Below, one piece after another: positions 38,429 through 47,181 of a stretch of 64,000 nucleotides of DNA. Every line of letters starts with the position of its first letter. Position 1 is the first letter of the stretch. Location: the NCBI RefSeq assembly GCF_900078305.2, contig NZ_LT546026.1, positions 62,001 through 126,000 of the forward strand, written 5' to 3'. The notes beneath the pieces are model-generated. The model saw only the letters and a program-made list of their open reading frames with translations. It ran no database searches and was not told the origin of the DNA. Origin of the DNA: Corynebacterium bouchesdurhonense (GTDB taxonomy: Bacteria > Actinomycetota > Actinomycetes > Mycobacteriales > Mycobacteriaceae). Both the position numbers and the translations under genes were made by a program.

Positions 38429-39031
38429 ATGCATTCCACCCAGATGCGCCGCCTCGCCGCCGCCACCCTGGCAGTTTCGCTCCTGCCCGCCGCGCTCACC
38501 GCCTGCTCCGAGCGGGAGGGAGACGGCAGCCCGGCGTACTCCACCACGGCGGCCGACGCCGGCTCGGGTTCCGACGGGGACTTGGGCGAGGGCGACATCC
38601 GTCTCTCCCTTGGCTACGTGCGGGCGAAGCCCGCCGAGGGCGGCGACTCGGGCAGTTCGATGACCGCCATCTTCGGCACGCTGCGCAACAGGACCGATCA
38701 CGATATCACCGTTACCGGGTTTTCCACCTCGCTCAACAGCCTCGACGGGGACCCGAGCTACGAGATCCACGAGACGGCCGACGGGAAGATGCGCCGCAAG
38801 GAGGGCGGCATCACCATTCCCGCGGGCGGCGAGCACGAGCTGGCGCCCGGGGGCGACCACTTGATGATCATGGACTACGCGCCGGAAATCCCGGCCGGTT
38901 CGTCGCTGGATCTGACGCTGGAAACGGACGACGGCGAGCGCATCGAGATCCCCGGCCTGTCGGTGCGCACCGTGGGCGCGGGCGATGAGGATTACGCAGA
39001 CCACGCAGACCACGCAGACCACAACCACTAG
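38429..39031 (+). CDS. PCu(A)C-type copper chaperone lipoprotein
   Basis: 200 residues. The lipobox is LTAC (residues about 23-26). The PCu(A)C core shows the copper-site pattern: His and Met in HETADGKM, then HLMIM about twenty residues on. The protein ends in a His/Asp-rich tail (DYADHADHADHNH), coded by a 9-bp tandem repeat. Such chaperones deliver Cu(I) to CuA sites of cytochrome oxidase outside the membrane. An AAGGAG site precedes the ATG, and 32 bp separate it from the CopC gene. Confidence 0.85.
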   Translation: MHSTQMRRLAAATLAVSLLPAALTACSEREGDGSPAYSTTAADAGSGSDGDLGEGDIRLSLGYVRAKPAEGGDSGSSMTAIFGTLRNRTDHDITVTGFSTSLNSLDGDPSYEIHETADGKMRRKEGGITIPAGGEHELAPGGDHLMIMDYAPEIPAGSSLDLTLETDDGERIEIPGLSVRTVGAGDEDYADHADHADHNH

Positions 39032-39053
39032 AGAAGGGAGGCGGTCCGGCGCG

Positions 39054-40256
39054 ATGGCGGTGACGCGGCGGGGTTTTATGGCGGGGGGTTTGGTGGCGTC
39101 GGCAAGCATGCTCCAAGCGTGCGGCAGGCGCGACCCGGACGCGCCGGCGGGTGTGCCCTCCAACTCGGAGCCGGACAGCCAGCCGCTGCGCGGCGCGGTG
39201 GTCCCTTTCGACGGGCCGCATCAGGCGGGTATTGTTACGCCGACGCAGGCCAGCCTGAACCTAGTGGGCTTCAACCTGCGCGAGGGCGTGGACAAGGCGG
39301 GCCTGCACCGCCTGCTGCGCCTGTGGACGGAGGACGCGCGCGAGCTGGCGGCCGGCCGGCCTCCGGTGGGCAGCCTCGAGCCTGAGATGAACCAGTGGCC
39401 CGCCAACCTCACCTTCACGCTCGGCCTCGGCGAGCGGGTGTTCGAGCTGGCTGCGCCCGCGCGCAAGCCGGCTTGGCTGCACCCGATCCCCGAAATGAGC
39501 CGCGACCAGCTGCGCCCGGAGTGGGGGCAAACCGACATCGCGCTGCAGATGTGCGCCGATGACCCGGTGATGTGCGCCTGGGCCATGCGCCACATGACGC
39601 GCGCCGGCGCGGATTACGTGGATACGGCGTGGGTGCAGCAGGGGTTCATGAACGCCTACGGCGCGATCCCCACCGGGCAGACGCCGCGCAACCTGTTCGG
39701 CCAGGTGGACGGCACGGTGAACCCGTATTCGGAGGAGGAGTACGGCGAGCAGGTGTTCGCGGAGGACGGGTCGACATCGCTAGTGGTGCGCAGGATAGCA
39801 ATGCACTTAGACGAGTGGGAGAAGCTCGACCGTGCCACCCGGGAGGCGTCCGTGGGGCGTTCGCTTGCCGACGGCTCCCCCCTAAGCGGCGGCGACGAGT
39901 TCACGCCCGCGGATCTCGGGGCGACGGATAAGTACGGGCTGCCTGTGATCGACCCCAACTCGCACATGGCCCGCGCGGCCGCGCCGGCCGGGCACCCGGA
40001 GCAGAAGTTCAAGCGCCGACCCTACAACTACAACCTGCCTCCGGATCCGGCGGCGGGGGAGCTGTCCAACGCCGGACTGATCTTCATCGCGTACCAGAGG
40101 GATCCGGATGCACAGTTCACCCCCGTGCAGCGTCGCCTAGACGAGGCGGACCGGCTCAATGAGTGGACCACGCACATCGGCTCGGCGGTGTACTGGGTGC
40201 CGCCCGGCACCGGCGCGGGGCGCGACGCCTACTGGGCGCAGACCGCGCTGGCCTGA
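39054..40256 (+). CDS. DyP-type haem peroxidase, Tat-exported
   Basis: 400 residues. The N-terminus TRRGFMAGG is a twin-arginine signal and a cysteine follows at LQAC, so it may be a Tat lipoprotein. The DyP GxxDG motif appears as GQVDG (residues about 215-219). The proximal haem histidine is probably in NSHMARAA, with FKRRPYNYN downstream, as in EfeB/type-A DyPs. Two dispersed-motif copies (39097 and 39863) lie in it. Location after two copper chaperones parallels the Streptomyces DtpA operon. Confidence 0.87.
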   Translation: MAVTRRGFMAGGLVASASMLQACGRRDPDAPAGVPSNSEPDSQPLRGAVVPFDGPHQAGIVTPTQASLNLVGFNLREGVDKAGLHRLLRLWTEDARELAAGRPPVGSLEPEMNQWPANLTFTLGLGERVFELAAPARKPAWLHPIPEMSRDQLRPEWGQTDIALQMCADDPVMCAWAMRHMTRAGADYVDTAWVQQGFMNAYGAIPTGQTPRNLFGQVDGTVNPYSEEEYGEQVFAEDGSTSLVVRRIAMHLDEWEKLDRATREASVGRSLADGSPLSGGDEFTPADLGATDKYGLPVIDPNSHMARAAAPAGHPEQKFKRRPYNYNLPPDPAAGELSNAGLIFIAYQRDPDAQFTPVQRRLDEADRLNEWTTHIGSAVYWVPPGTGAGRDAYWAQTALA

Positions 40257-40285
40257 TTCGGCAGGGGTAGGATCGCCAACTGTGT

Positions 40286-40355
40286 TGCGCCCCCGGATTC
40301 CGGCGGGGCGCACGATGCACACGTCAGTCCGGGTGCGTCCAGGTATGACGCACCC
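40286..40355 (+). promoter_or_regulatory. Two hairpins between the DyP gene and thrS
   Basis: Hairpin 1 pairs TGCGCCCC (40286-40293) with GGGGCGCA (40305-40312) and may end the copper/DyP transcript. Hairpin 2 pairs GGGTGCGTC (40331-40339) with GACGCACCC (40347-40355), 7-base loop, 21 bp before the thrS ATG. A short open frame from ATG 40315 (27 codons, three Thr) runs across hairpin 2 into thrS. A leader/attenuator role for thrS is conceivable but untested. Confidence 0.4.
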
Positions 40356-40376
40356 CGAACGCGCAAAGGAGCGCAC

Positions 40377-42449
40377 ATGTCCCCTGAAGCATCCGTAGCC
40401 AGCCCCGAGGCCGTGCAGTTCGAGCCCTTCGAGGTGGCCGCCGGCACCCCCGTCGGCGCCGCCATGCGGGAGTTGAACCTGCCCAACAAGGGCGAGCAGG
40501 CCGTGGTGGCCGTCCAGGACGCCGAGGGCCAGCTCAAGGACCTCTCGCACGTGCCGGCGGAGACGGCCACGTTTATGCCCGTGGCAGCGAACACCGAGCT
40601 CGGCCGCTCGGTGATCCGCCACTCCTGCGCCCACGTGCTGGCCCAGGCGGTGCAGGCCGAGTTCCCCGGCACGAAGCTCGGTATCGGCCCGGCGATTACG
40701 GACGGCTTCTACTACGACTTCGACGTGGCCGAGCCGTTCACCCCCGAGGACCTGCGCGCGCTGGAGAAGCGCATGAAGAAGATCATCAAACAGGGCCAGA
40801 AGTTCTCCCGCGGGGTCTTCGCCTCCCAAGAAGAAGCTGCGGAGCGCCTCGCGGACGAGCCGTACAAGCTCGAGCTCATCCAGGACAAGGGCAACGTGGA
40901 CCCGAACTCCGACGAGGCCGCCGAGGTGGGCGCGGGCGAGCTGACCTACTACGACAACCTCAACCCGCGCTCGGGCGAGGTGGAGTGGTTCGATCTCTGC
41001 CGCGGCCCCCACATCCCCACCACCAAGTACATCCCGGCGTTCGCGCTCACTCGCTCCTCGGCGGCGTACTGGCGCGGCGACCAGAACAACGCCGGCCTGC
41101 AGCGCATCTACGGCACCGCCTGGGAGTCCCAGGAGAAGCTGGACGAGTACATGACCATGCTCGAGGAGGCGGAGAAGCGCGATCACCGCCGCCTGGGCAA
41201 CGAGATGGACCTCTTCTCCTTCCCCGACGAGGTCGGCTCCGGCCTGCCGGTCTTCCACCCGGACGGCGGCATCGTGCGCATGGTGATGGAGCAGCACTCC
41301 CGCGAGCGCCACGTGGCCGCGGGCTACTCGTTTGTGAACACCCCGCACGTGACCAAGGGCGACCTGTTCAAGAAGTCTGGACACCTGGACTGGTACGCGG
41401 AAGGCATGTTCCCGCCCATGAAGCTGGACGGGGAGGTCGACGACGAGGGCAACGTGACCAAGCAGCCGGTGGACTACTACGTCAAGCCGATGAACTGCCC
41501 GATGCACAACCTCATCTTCGACTCCCGCGGCCGCTCCTACCGCGAGCTGCCGCTGCGCCTCTTCGAGTTCGGCACGGTGTACCGCTACGAGAAATCCGGC
41601 GTGGTGCACGGCCTGACCCGCGCCCGCGGCTTCACCCAGGACGACGCGCACATCTACTGCACCGAAGACCAGCTCGAGGAGGAGCTGACCAGCGTGCTGG
41701 AGTTCATCATCTCCCTGCTCCAGGACTACGGGCTGGACGACTTCTACCTGGAGCTTTCCACCAAGGACCCGGAGAAGTACATCGGCGACGACGAAATTTG
41801 GGAGCGCTCCACCAACATCCTGCAGTCCGTGGCTGAGAAGTCCGGCCTGGAGTTGGTGCCGGACCCGGCGGGCGCCGCGTTCTACGGCCCGAAGATCTCG
41901 GTGCAGGCGCGCGACGCGATCGGCCGCACGTGGCAGATGTCCACGGTGCAGCTGGACTTCAACCTGCCCGAGCGCTTCGATCTGCAGTACACCTCGCCGG
42001 ACGGCACGAAGCAGCGCCCGGTGATGATCCACCGCGCACTCTTCGGCTCCATCGAGCGCTTCTTCGGCGTGCTGCTCGAGCACTATGCGGGCGCGTTCCC
42101 GGCGTGGCTCGCTCCGCACCAGGTGGTGGGCATCCCGGTCGCGGACGACTTTGCCCCGCACCTGGACGCGGTGATTGCCAAGTTGCGCGCCCGCGGCATC
42201 CGCGCCGAGGTGGATCACTCGGACGACCGCATGCAGAAGAAGATCCGCACCCACACCACCGGCAAGGTCCCCTTCATGCTGCTTGCCGGCGCCCGCGATG
42301 TGGAGGGGGACGCGGTGAGCTTCCGCTTCCTCGACGGCACCCAGGTCAACGGCGTGCCGGTGGACGAGGCCGTGGAGCTCATCTCCGCCTGGATCGCCGA
42401 GAAGAACAACACGCAGCCGAGCGAGGAAGCAATTGCTTCCCGACGCTAG
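40377..42449 (+). CDS. thrS: Threonyl-tRNA synthetase
   Basis: 690 residues with AAAGGAG five bases before the ATG. The TGS domain (about 1-75) is followed by the editing domain with [11 protein letters not shown] and the class II catalytic core: [12 protein letters not shown], motif 2 [20 protein letters not shown] (split) and motif 3 [12 protein letters not shown]. The anticodon-binding domain closes the protein. It charges tRNA-Thr and hydrolyses Ser-tRNA-Thr. The HIT-protein gene begins inside its last 17 bp. Confidence 0.97.
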   Translation: MSPEASVASPEAVQFEPFEVAAGTPVGAAMRELNLPNKGEQAVVAVQDAEGQLKDLSHVPAETATFMPVAANTELGRSVIRHSCAHVLAQAVQAEFPGTKLGIGPAITDGFYYDFDVAEPFTPEDLRALEKRMKKIIKQGQKFSRGVFASQEEAAERLADEPYKLELIQDKGNVDPNSDEAAEVGAGELTYYDNLNPRSGEVEWFDLCRGPHIPTTKYIPAFALTRSSAAYWRGDQNNAGLQRIYGTAWESQEKLDEYMTMLEEAEKRDHRRLGNEMDLFSFPDEVGSGLPVFHPDGGIVRMVMEQHSRERHVAAGYSFVNTPHVTKGDLFKKSGHLDWYAEGMFPPMKLDGEVDDEGNVTKQPVDYYVKPMNCPMHNLIFDSRGRSYRELPLRLFEFGTVYRYEKSGVVHGLTRARGFTQDDAHIYCTEDQLEEELTSVLEFIISLLQDYGLDDFYLELSTKDPEKYIGDDEIWERSTNILQSVAEKSGLELVPDPAGAAFYGPKISVQARDAIGRTWQMSTVQLDFNLPERFDLQYTSPDGTKQRPVMIHRALFGSIERFFGVLLEHYAGAFPAWLAPHQVVGIPVADDFAPHLDAVIAKLRARGIRAEVDHSDDRMQKKIRTHTTGKVPFMLLAGARDVEGDAVSFRFLDGTQVNGVPVDEAVELISAWIAEKNNTQPSEEAIASRR

Positions 42450-43008
42450 CGGAGGCGCGCCCTACGTCGACCAAGGCGCCGGCACCGAGGACCGCCTGCA
42501 GCGCCTGTGGGCGCCGTACCGGAGCAGGTACGTGGCAAAGGCGGCGTCGACAAGCGGCGAAAGCTCCGACCCCTTCCTCGAGATTCCGAAGCTGGACGAC
42601 GAGGACGGGTTGGTGATCGCGCGCGGTGAGACGGTGTACGCGGTGTGCAACCTGTACCCGTACAACGCGGGGCACCTGATGGTGGTGCCGTACCGCAAGG
42701 TGGCGGAGCTTGAGGCGCTGACCGAGGCCGAGACCGCCGAGCTGATGGTGTTTGCCAAGCGCGCCGTGCGGACGCTGAAGCGCGTCTCGCGGCCCGAGGC
42801 CATCAACGTTGGGCTCAACTTGGGTAAGGCCGCCGGCGGCTCCGTGAGCGAACACCTGCACCTGCACGTGGTGCCGCGCTGGGCGGGGGACTCGAATTTC
42901 ATGACCGTGATCGGCGGGACGAAGGTGCTGCCCCAGCTGCTGCGCGACACCCGGGCGCTGCTCGCCGAGGGCTGGCGCGAGGTGGAGGGGAGTGAGGCAG
43001 ATGCTTAG
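42433..43008 (+). CDS. HIT-family hydrolase/phosphorylase
   Basis: 191 residues from TTG 42433, four bases after GAGGAAG and within the end of thrS. The HIT motif [10 protein letters not shown] lies near 135-145, with [15 protein letters not shown] upstream. The start [20 protein letters not shown] resembles mycobacterial Rv2613c, an Ap4A phosphorylase, which suggests removal of Ap4A made by aminoacyl-tRNA synthetases. A dispersed motif plus its companion sequence codes ASTSGESS at about 39-46, a poorly conserved loop. It overlaps the next gene by 8 bp. Confidence 0.88.
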   Translation: MLPDASGGAPYVDQGAGTEDRLQRLWAPYRSRYVAKAASTSGESSDPFLEIPKLDDEDGLVIARGETVYAVCNLYPYNAGHLMVVPYRKVAELEALTEAETAELMVFAKRAVRTLKRVSRPEAINVGLNLGKAAGGSVSEHLHLHVVPRWAGDSNFMTVIGGTKVLPQLLRDTRALLAEGWREVEGSEADA

Positions 43009-43636
43009 CGTCCACGGCAGAAAGCCCGTGCGCCGCTTCGTGGAGCCGGTGGCGGGCGCGCTGCTGAAGGCGGGTCTGACACCCAACGCGACCACGCTGA
43101 TCGGCACCGCCGCGTCCATCCTGATCGCGGTGGTGCTCATCCCGGCCGACCACCTGGTGGCGGCCGCGGTACTCACCGGCGTGTTTTGCGCCTTCGACAT
43201 GGTTGACGGCACCATGGCGCGCCTGCGCGGCGGCGGCACCGCCTTTGGAGCGACGCTGGACGCCAGCTGCGACCGCATCACCGACGGTGCCCTGTTCGGC
43301 GCGATCACCATGTGGCTGATCTACGTCGACGACGCCGCACCCGCCCACGTGGCGGCGTGCCTGACGGTGCTGGTGCTCTCGCAGGTGATCAGCTACATCA
43401 AGGCCCGCGCCGAGGCTGGCGGCCTGAAGGTGGTCGGCGGCCTGGTGGAGCGCCCTGAGCGTCTCATCATCGCCCTGGTGGGCTTGGGCCTAGAGGGCTT
43501 CGGCGTGCCGCACGCCGTAGAGGTGGCTATCTGGCTGCTCCTGTTCGGCTCGCTGTTCACCGTGGTCCAGCGACTGCGCTTCGCCGCCCGCGACGCCGGT
43601 GCCGGCACCACCCTGCCGCCCCCGGCGGGGGCCTAG
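43001..43636 (+). CDS. pgsA: Phosphatidylinositol phosphate synthase (CDP-alcohol phosphatidyltransferase)
   Basis: 211 residues from ATG 43001 ([10 protein letters not shown]); GTG 42992 would add three residues. The CDP-alcohol signature D-x2-D-G-x2-A-R-x8-9-G-x3-D-x3-D is complete in DMVDGTMARLRGGG ... GATLDASCDR. Several membrane helices are present. It joins CDP-diacylglycerol to inositol phosphate, the first step towards PIMs and lipoglycans. The following acyltransferase and PimA genes confirm the pathway. Confidence 0.92.
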   Translation: MLSVHGRKPVRRFVEPVAGALLKAGLTPNATTLIGTAASILIAVVLIPADHLVAAAVLTGVFCAFDMVDGTMARLRGGGTAFGATLDASCDRITDGALFGAITMWLIYVDDAAPAHVAACLTVLVLSQVISYIKARAEAGGLKVVGGLVERPERLIIALVGLGLEGFGVPHAVEVAIWLLLFGSLFTVVQRLRFAARDAGAGTTLPPPAGA

Positions 43637-43652
43637 CGGGTAAGGTGCGGGC

Positions 43653-44576
43653 GTGCGCAAGGAGACGGTGAAGGAGACGCTGACCGCGTACGGCTACCTG
43701 GCCGGCTGGAACGTGGTTGGCGCCCTGCCGTGGCGGGTGGCCTGGCCGATCTTCCGCGCGGGCGCGGACCGCGTGTCCGGCCGGGGCGCGGGGATGGAAA
43801 TGCTGCGGCGCAACCTCACCCGTGTGGTGGGCGCCGAGAACGTGACCCGGGCACTCGTGCGCGACGCGATGCGCTCGTACGCCCGCTACTGGCTTGAGGC
43901 GTTCCGCCTGCCGCGCATCGTCGCGGACGCCGACGCCCTGCGGGCCCAGATGGACACCGAGGTCGAGGGCGTGGAGCACCTCGAGGCGGCGGTGGCCGAA
44001 GGCAAGGGCGTGGTCCTGACTCTGCCGCACACCGGCAATTGGGACTTCGCGGGCCTGTGGCTGGTGGATCACTTCGGCGGCTTCACCACGGTGGCCGAGC
44101 GCCTGAAGCCAGAGGTGCTCTACGAGGCCTTCGTGGAGTTCCGCCAGTCCCTCGGCTTCGAGGTGCTGCCGCTCGGCGGGGGAGCGCCCGCGCCCTACCC
44201 GCGGCTGAAGGAGGTCCTTGAGGCGGGCGGCATCGTGTGTCTTTTGGGGGAGCGAGACCTCGGCCACCACGGCGTGCCGGTGTCGTTCTTCGGCGAGGAG
44301 ACCAGCTTCCCGGCCGGCCCCGCCAAGCTGGCCATGGACACCGGGGCCGCCCTGATCGTGGCCCACTCGTGGTACCCCGGCGGCCCGGAAGGCGCCAGCT
44401 GGGGGCTGAAGGTGGGCGAGCCGCTTACGGTGGACGAGCTCCAGCCCACGGTGCAGCGGGTGGCGGACGCGTTTGCCACCAACATCGCGGCGCACCCCGC
44501 GGACTGGCACATGCTGCAGCCCCTATGGCCCGCGGACTTCCCGGCGCGCCCCCGGCGCGGGGCGGCGCGGGGGTGA
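43653..44576 (+). CDS. Phosphatidylinositol mannoside acyltransferase (PatA-like)
   Basis: 307 residues from GTG 43653. The catalytic H-x4-D is HTGNWD near residues 128-133, and the LpxL/HtrB-like fold is supported by LLGERDLGHHGVPVSFFGE. In mycobacteria Rv2611c transfers palmitate to the mannose of PIM1/PIM2 on the inner membrane face. The TGA stop overlaps a GTG of pimA in GTGA, so the two are coupled. Confidence 0.9.
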   Translation: MRKETVKETLTAYGYLAGWNVVGALPWRVAWPIFRAGADRVSGRGAGMEMLRRNLTRVVGAENVTRALVRDAMRSYARYWLEAFRLPRIVADADALRAQMDTEVEGVEHLEAAVAEGKGVVLTLPHTGNWDFAGLWLVDHFGGFTTVAERLKPEVLYEAFVEFRQSLGFEVLPLGGGAPAPYPRLKEVLEAGGIVCLLGERDLGHHGVPVSFFGEETSFPAGPAKLAMDTGAALIVAHSWYPGGPEGASWGLKVGEPLTVDELQPTVQRVADAFATNIAAHPADWHMLQPLWPADFPARPRRGAARG

Positions 44577-44581
44577 GCTGC

Positions 44582-45682
44582 GTGCGGATTGGCATGGTGT
44601 GCCCGTACTCCTTCGACCAGCCGGGCGGGGTGCAGGCCCACATCCTTGACTTAGCGGAGGTGCTGCGCGCCCAAGGGCACGAGGTCCGCGTCCTCGGACC
44701 GGCCTCCGCCGACACGCCGCTGCCCAGCTACGTCGTGCGCGGCGGCGCCGCCGTGCCGGTGCCCTACAACGGCTCCGTGGCGCGCTTGTCCATCGGCCCG
44801 CAGGTGCGGCGCATCACCCGGGCCTTCATCGAGGAGGGCGACTTCGACGTGCTTCACGTCCACGAGCCGAACTCGCCGAGCTACTCCCTCGCCGCGATCC
44901 GCCTCGCCGAGGGCCCGATCGTGGCCACCTACCACGCCTCCGCGACCTCGTCCATGGCGCTGAAGGCGGCGCTGCCCGCCCTGCGCGTGAACCTGGAGAA
45001 GATCCGCGGCGGCATCGCGGTGTCCGAGCTCGCCCGCCGCTGGCAGGTCGAGCAGGTGGGCACGGACCCGGTGGTGATCCCCAACGGCGTCGACACCAGC
45101 CGCTTCGTCGCCGCGCGCCGGGCCGCGGGTCTAAAGCCTGGCGGCGAGGTGGAGATCGTGTTCCTCGGCCGGTTGGACGAGCCGCGCAAGGGGTTGGACG
45201 TGCTGCTGGGTGCCGTCGAGAAGCTAGCTCGGCCGGCGAAGGTGACCGTGATGGGTGGGGGAACCCCGCGAGACGTGCCAGGAGTGGAGTTCGCGGGCCG
45301 CGTGAGCGAGGAGGAGAAGGCGCAGATCCTCGGCCGGGCGGACATCTACGTCGCGCCGAACCTGGGCGGGGAGTCCTTCGGCATCGTGCTGGTGGAGGCC
45401 ATGGCCGCCGGCTGCGCGGTGGTGGCCAGCGACCTCGAGGCCTTCGCCGCCGTGTGCGACGCCGGCAGCGACACCCCCGCCGGCATGCTCTTTCCCGCCG
45501 GGGACAGCGCCGCGCTCGCCGAGGTGTTGCAGTTGCTTATCGACGCCCCCGACCTCCGCGCAGCCCTCGCCGCAGCCGGCAACGCCCGGGCCGCCCGCTA
45601 CGACTGGTCAAACGTGGCCGCCGAGATCCTCGCGGTGTACGAGACGGTGGCCACCGGCGAGAAGGTGCGGGTGGCCAAGTGA
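44582..45682 (+). CDS. pimA: Phosphatidylinositol alpha-mannosyltransferase PimA
   Basis: 366 residues from GTG 44582, chosen because VRIGMVCPYSFDQPGGVQ matches the PimA N-terminus; GTG 44573 overlaps the patA-like stop and would add three residues. The GT4 fold shows an N-terminal GGVQAHI loop and the donor motif ESFGIVLVEAMAAGC. It moves the first mannose from GDP-Man to phosphatidylinositol. Its stop overlaps the next gene (GTGA). A dispersed motif codes LLIDA at 45535-45545. Confidence 0.95.
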   Translation: MRIGMVCPYSFDQPGGVQAHILDLAEVLRAQGHEVRVLGPASADTPLPSYVVRGGAAVPVPYNGSVARLSIGPQVRRITRAFIEEGDFDVLHVHEPNSPSYSLAAIRLAEGPIVATYHASATSSMALKAALPALRVNLEKIRGGIAVSELARRWQVEQVGTDPVVIPNGVDTSRFVAARRAAGLKPGGEVEIVFLGRLDEPRKGLDVLLGAVEKLARPAKVTVMGGGTPRDVPGVEFAGRVSEEEKAQILGRADIYVAPNLGGESFGIVLVEAMAAGCAVVASDLEAFAAVCDAGSDTPAGMLFPAGDSAALAEVLQLLIDAPDLRAALAAAGNARAARYDWSNVAAEILAVYETVATGEKVRVAK

Positions 45683-46185
45683 GCGCGCCGACAGCTGCGT
45701 GGGTGATCCTGGCGGTGGGCCTCACCATCATCGCCACCTGGGCGTTCTACACCGCGCGGCGGCTGGACCGCTTGCACATCCGGCTCGATCGCTCCCGCGA
45801 CGCCCTGCAGTCCGCCCTCGACCGGCGCTGCGCCGTGATCGCCGCGACTGTGCCGCAGCTCGCGCCGCTAGCGCGCGCCACCGAGGAGGTGCGCCTGAGC
45901 CCCATCGACCTCGCCTCCCGGCTCGACCGTGAGGCCGAGCTCGGCGCCAGGCTCGCGCCGCTCATCGCCGGTGCCGCCGGCGCCGCCGGTTCGCCCTCGC
46001 CCGTCGCGCTGCGCGAGCTTCACGACGCCGACACCCGCGTCATGCTTGCCCTGCGCTTCTACAACGACGCGGTGGGCGACACCCGCGCCCTGCGGCTGCG
46101 CCCCAGCGTGCGCACCCTGCACCTCGGCGGCACCGCCGCCCTGCCGGAGTTCGCGGCGCTGGGCCAGCTGCCAATTGGCGGGTAG
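45679..46185 (+). CDS. LemA-like small membrane protein
   Basis: 168 residues from GTG 45679, overlapping pimA by GTGA. One N-terminal membrane helix (AAWVILAVGLTIIATWAFY) precedes a helical region RLHIRLDRSRDALQSALDRR ... VPQLAPLA, and LRFYNDAVGDTRAL near 130-145. These resemble LemA segments (a four-helix protein with an RxYN motif), but overall similarity is weak. Coupling to the PIM operon suggests an envelope role; function unknown. Confidence 0.7.
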   Translation: MSAPTAAWVILAVGLTIIATWAFYTARRLDRLHIRLDRSRDALQSALDRRCAVIAATVPQLAPLARATEEVRLSPIDLASRLDREAELGARLAPLIAGAAGAAGSPSPVALRELHDADTRVMLALRFYNDAVGDTRALRLRPSVRTLHLGGTAALPEFAALGQLPIGG

Positions 46186-46216
46186 CGCCCCCGCCTGGTT
46201 GCTATCCTGCGGGCCT

Positions 46217-47083
46217 ATGCAGGATTACGAGCTCCTCCGCGTGCTGGACGTCCAACCGCTCGGAAGCCGCCAGGAGCCAGACATCTTCCTCGGCCCCGCG
46301 ATGGACACCGAGGTGTTCGTCCGCACCTTCGGCGGCCACCTGGCTGCGCAGGCGCTGGCGGCGGCGGCGCGGACGGTGGGCGTCGACAAGCAAGTGCACT
46401 CCCTACACAGCTATTTCTTGGCGGGCGGCGACGCGGAGCAGGACACCACCTACACGGTGCGGCGCATCCGCGACGGCCGTAGCTTTTGCACCCGCGCGGT
46501 AGAGGCGCACCAGGGTGACACGCTCCTTTACACCATGACGGCGAGCTTTCACCACGACCTCGACAAGGGTCCCGAGCACGCCGAGGTCCTTCCGGCGGTC
46601 CCCGCGCCCGGGGGGCTCCCAGCCGACGGCCCGATTCCCAGCGGGGTGCCGGGCGCGGAGCAGGACTTCCGCGAGTGGGACATCCGGGTGGTGCCCGCAA
46701 ACGAGAACGACCGCGAGCCGGCGACGGTGAGCGGGCGTTCGGTCTGGTTCCGTTTCCGCGGTGGGTTGCCGGATTCGGACGCGCTGCACGCCACCGCGCT
46801 GACGTACATGTCGGACATGACGCTGCTGTTCTCCTCGCTCGAGGCGCACCCCGGCTACGGCGCGCAACTTGCCTCGCTCGACCACGCGATCTGGTTCTTC
46901 CGCCCGGTGCGCGTGGACGGGTGGTTGCTCTACCGCCAGTCGTCGCCGTCGGCGGGTGCGGGCCGGGCGTTGACGCAGGGCCGCATCTTCGACGCCTCGG
47001 GTGCCCTCGTCGCGCTCGTGGTGCAGGAGGGGCTTGCCCGCCAGTTGCGCGAGGGCGCGACGCAGGTGCCGATGAGGAGCTAG
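46217..47083 (+). CDS. tesB: Acyl-CoA thioesterase II (TesB family)
   Basis: 288 residues, double-hotdog fold. Features: VFVRTFGGHLAAQAL near 34-48, RRIRDGRSFCTRAV, and C-terminal ATALTYMSDMTLLF with the catalytic Asp region, then DHAIWFFRPVR. It hydrolyses medium/long acyl-CoA. In M. tuberculosis tesB2 stands between pdxS and pdxT beside yebC; neither pdx gene is here. The ribosome site is poor. A dispersed-motif copy codes GVDKQ at 46381-46391. Confidence 0.92.
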   Translation: MQDYELLRVLDVQPLGSRQEPDIFLGPAMDTEVFVRTFGGHLAAQALAAAARTVGVDKQVHSLHSYFLAGGDAEQDTTYTVRRIRDGRSFCTRAVEAHQGDTLLYTMTASFHHDLDKGPEHAEVLPAVPAPGGLPADGPIPSGVPGAEQDFREWDIRVVPANENDREPATVSGRSVWFRFRGGLPDSDALHATALTYMSDMTLLFSSLEAHPGYGAQLASLDHAIWFFRPVRVDGWLLYRQSSPSAGAGRALTQGRIFDASGALVALVVQEGLARQLREGATQVPMRS

Positions 47084-47135
47084 TTGCCTATCGACGCCCC
47101 CTTTACCGCAAACGCGGGCAATTTGGTGGCCCGCG

Positions 47136-47141
47136 TATACT
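47136..47141 (+). promoter_or_regulatory. Candidate -10 of yebC
   Basis: TATACT, close to the ideal TATAAT, lies 41 bp before the yebC ATG. A variant of the dispersed motif (GCCTATCGACG, 47086-47096) lies 40 bp upstream of it. Confidence 0.5.
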
Positions 47142-47181
47142 GACGTGCTGTTACATGTCGTAGAAGCGAAAGGGGTGCTCG

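Noticed and set aside
40257..40376. T-box riboswitch upstream of thrS
   Set aside because: No T-box consensus, specifier loop or antiterminator is visible. The region is too short.
40159..40398. Independent small protein gene overlapping the DyP gene end and thrS start
   Set aside because: No ribosome site at its upstream starts, and codon use follows the overlapping genes. Only the short 40315 frame is mentioned as a possible leader.
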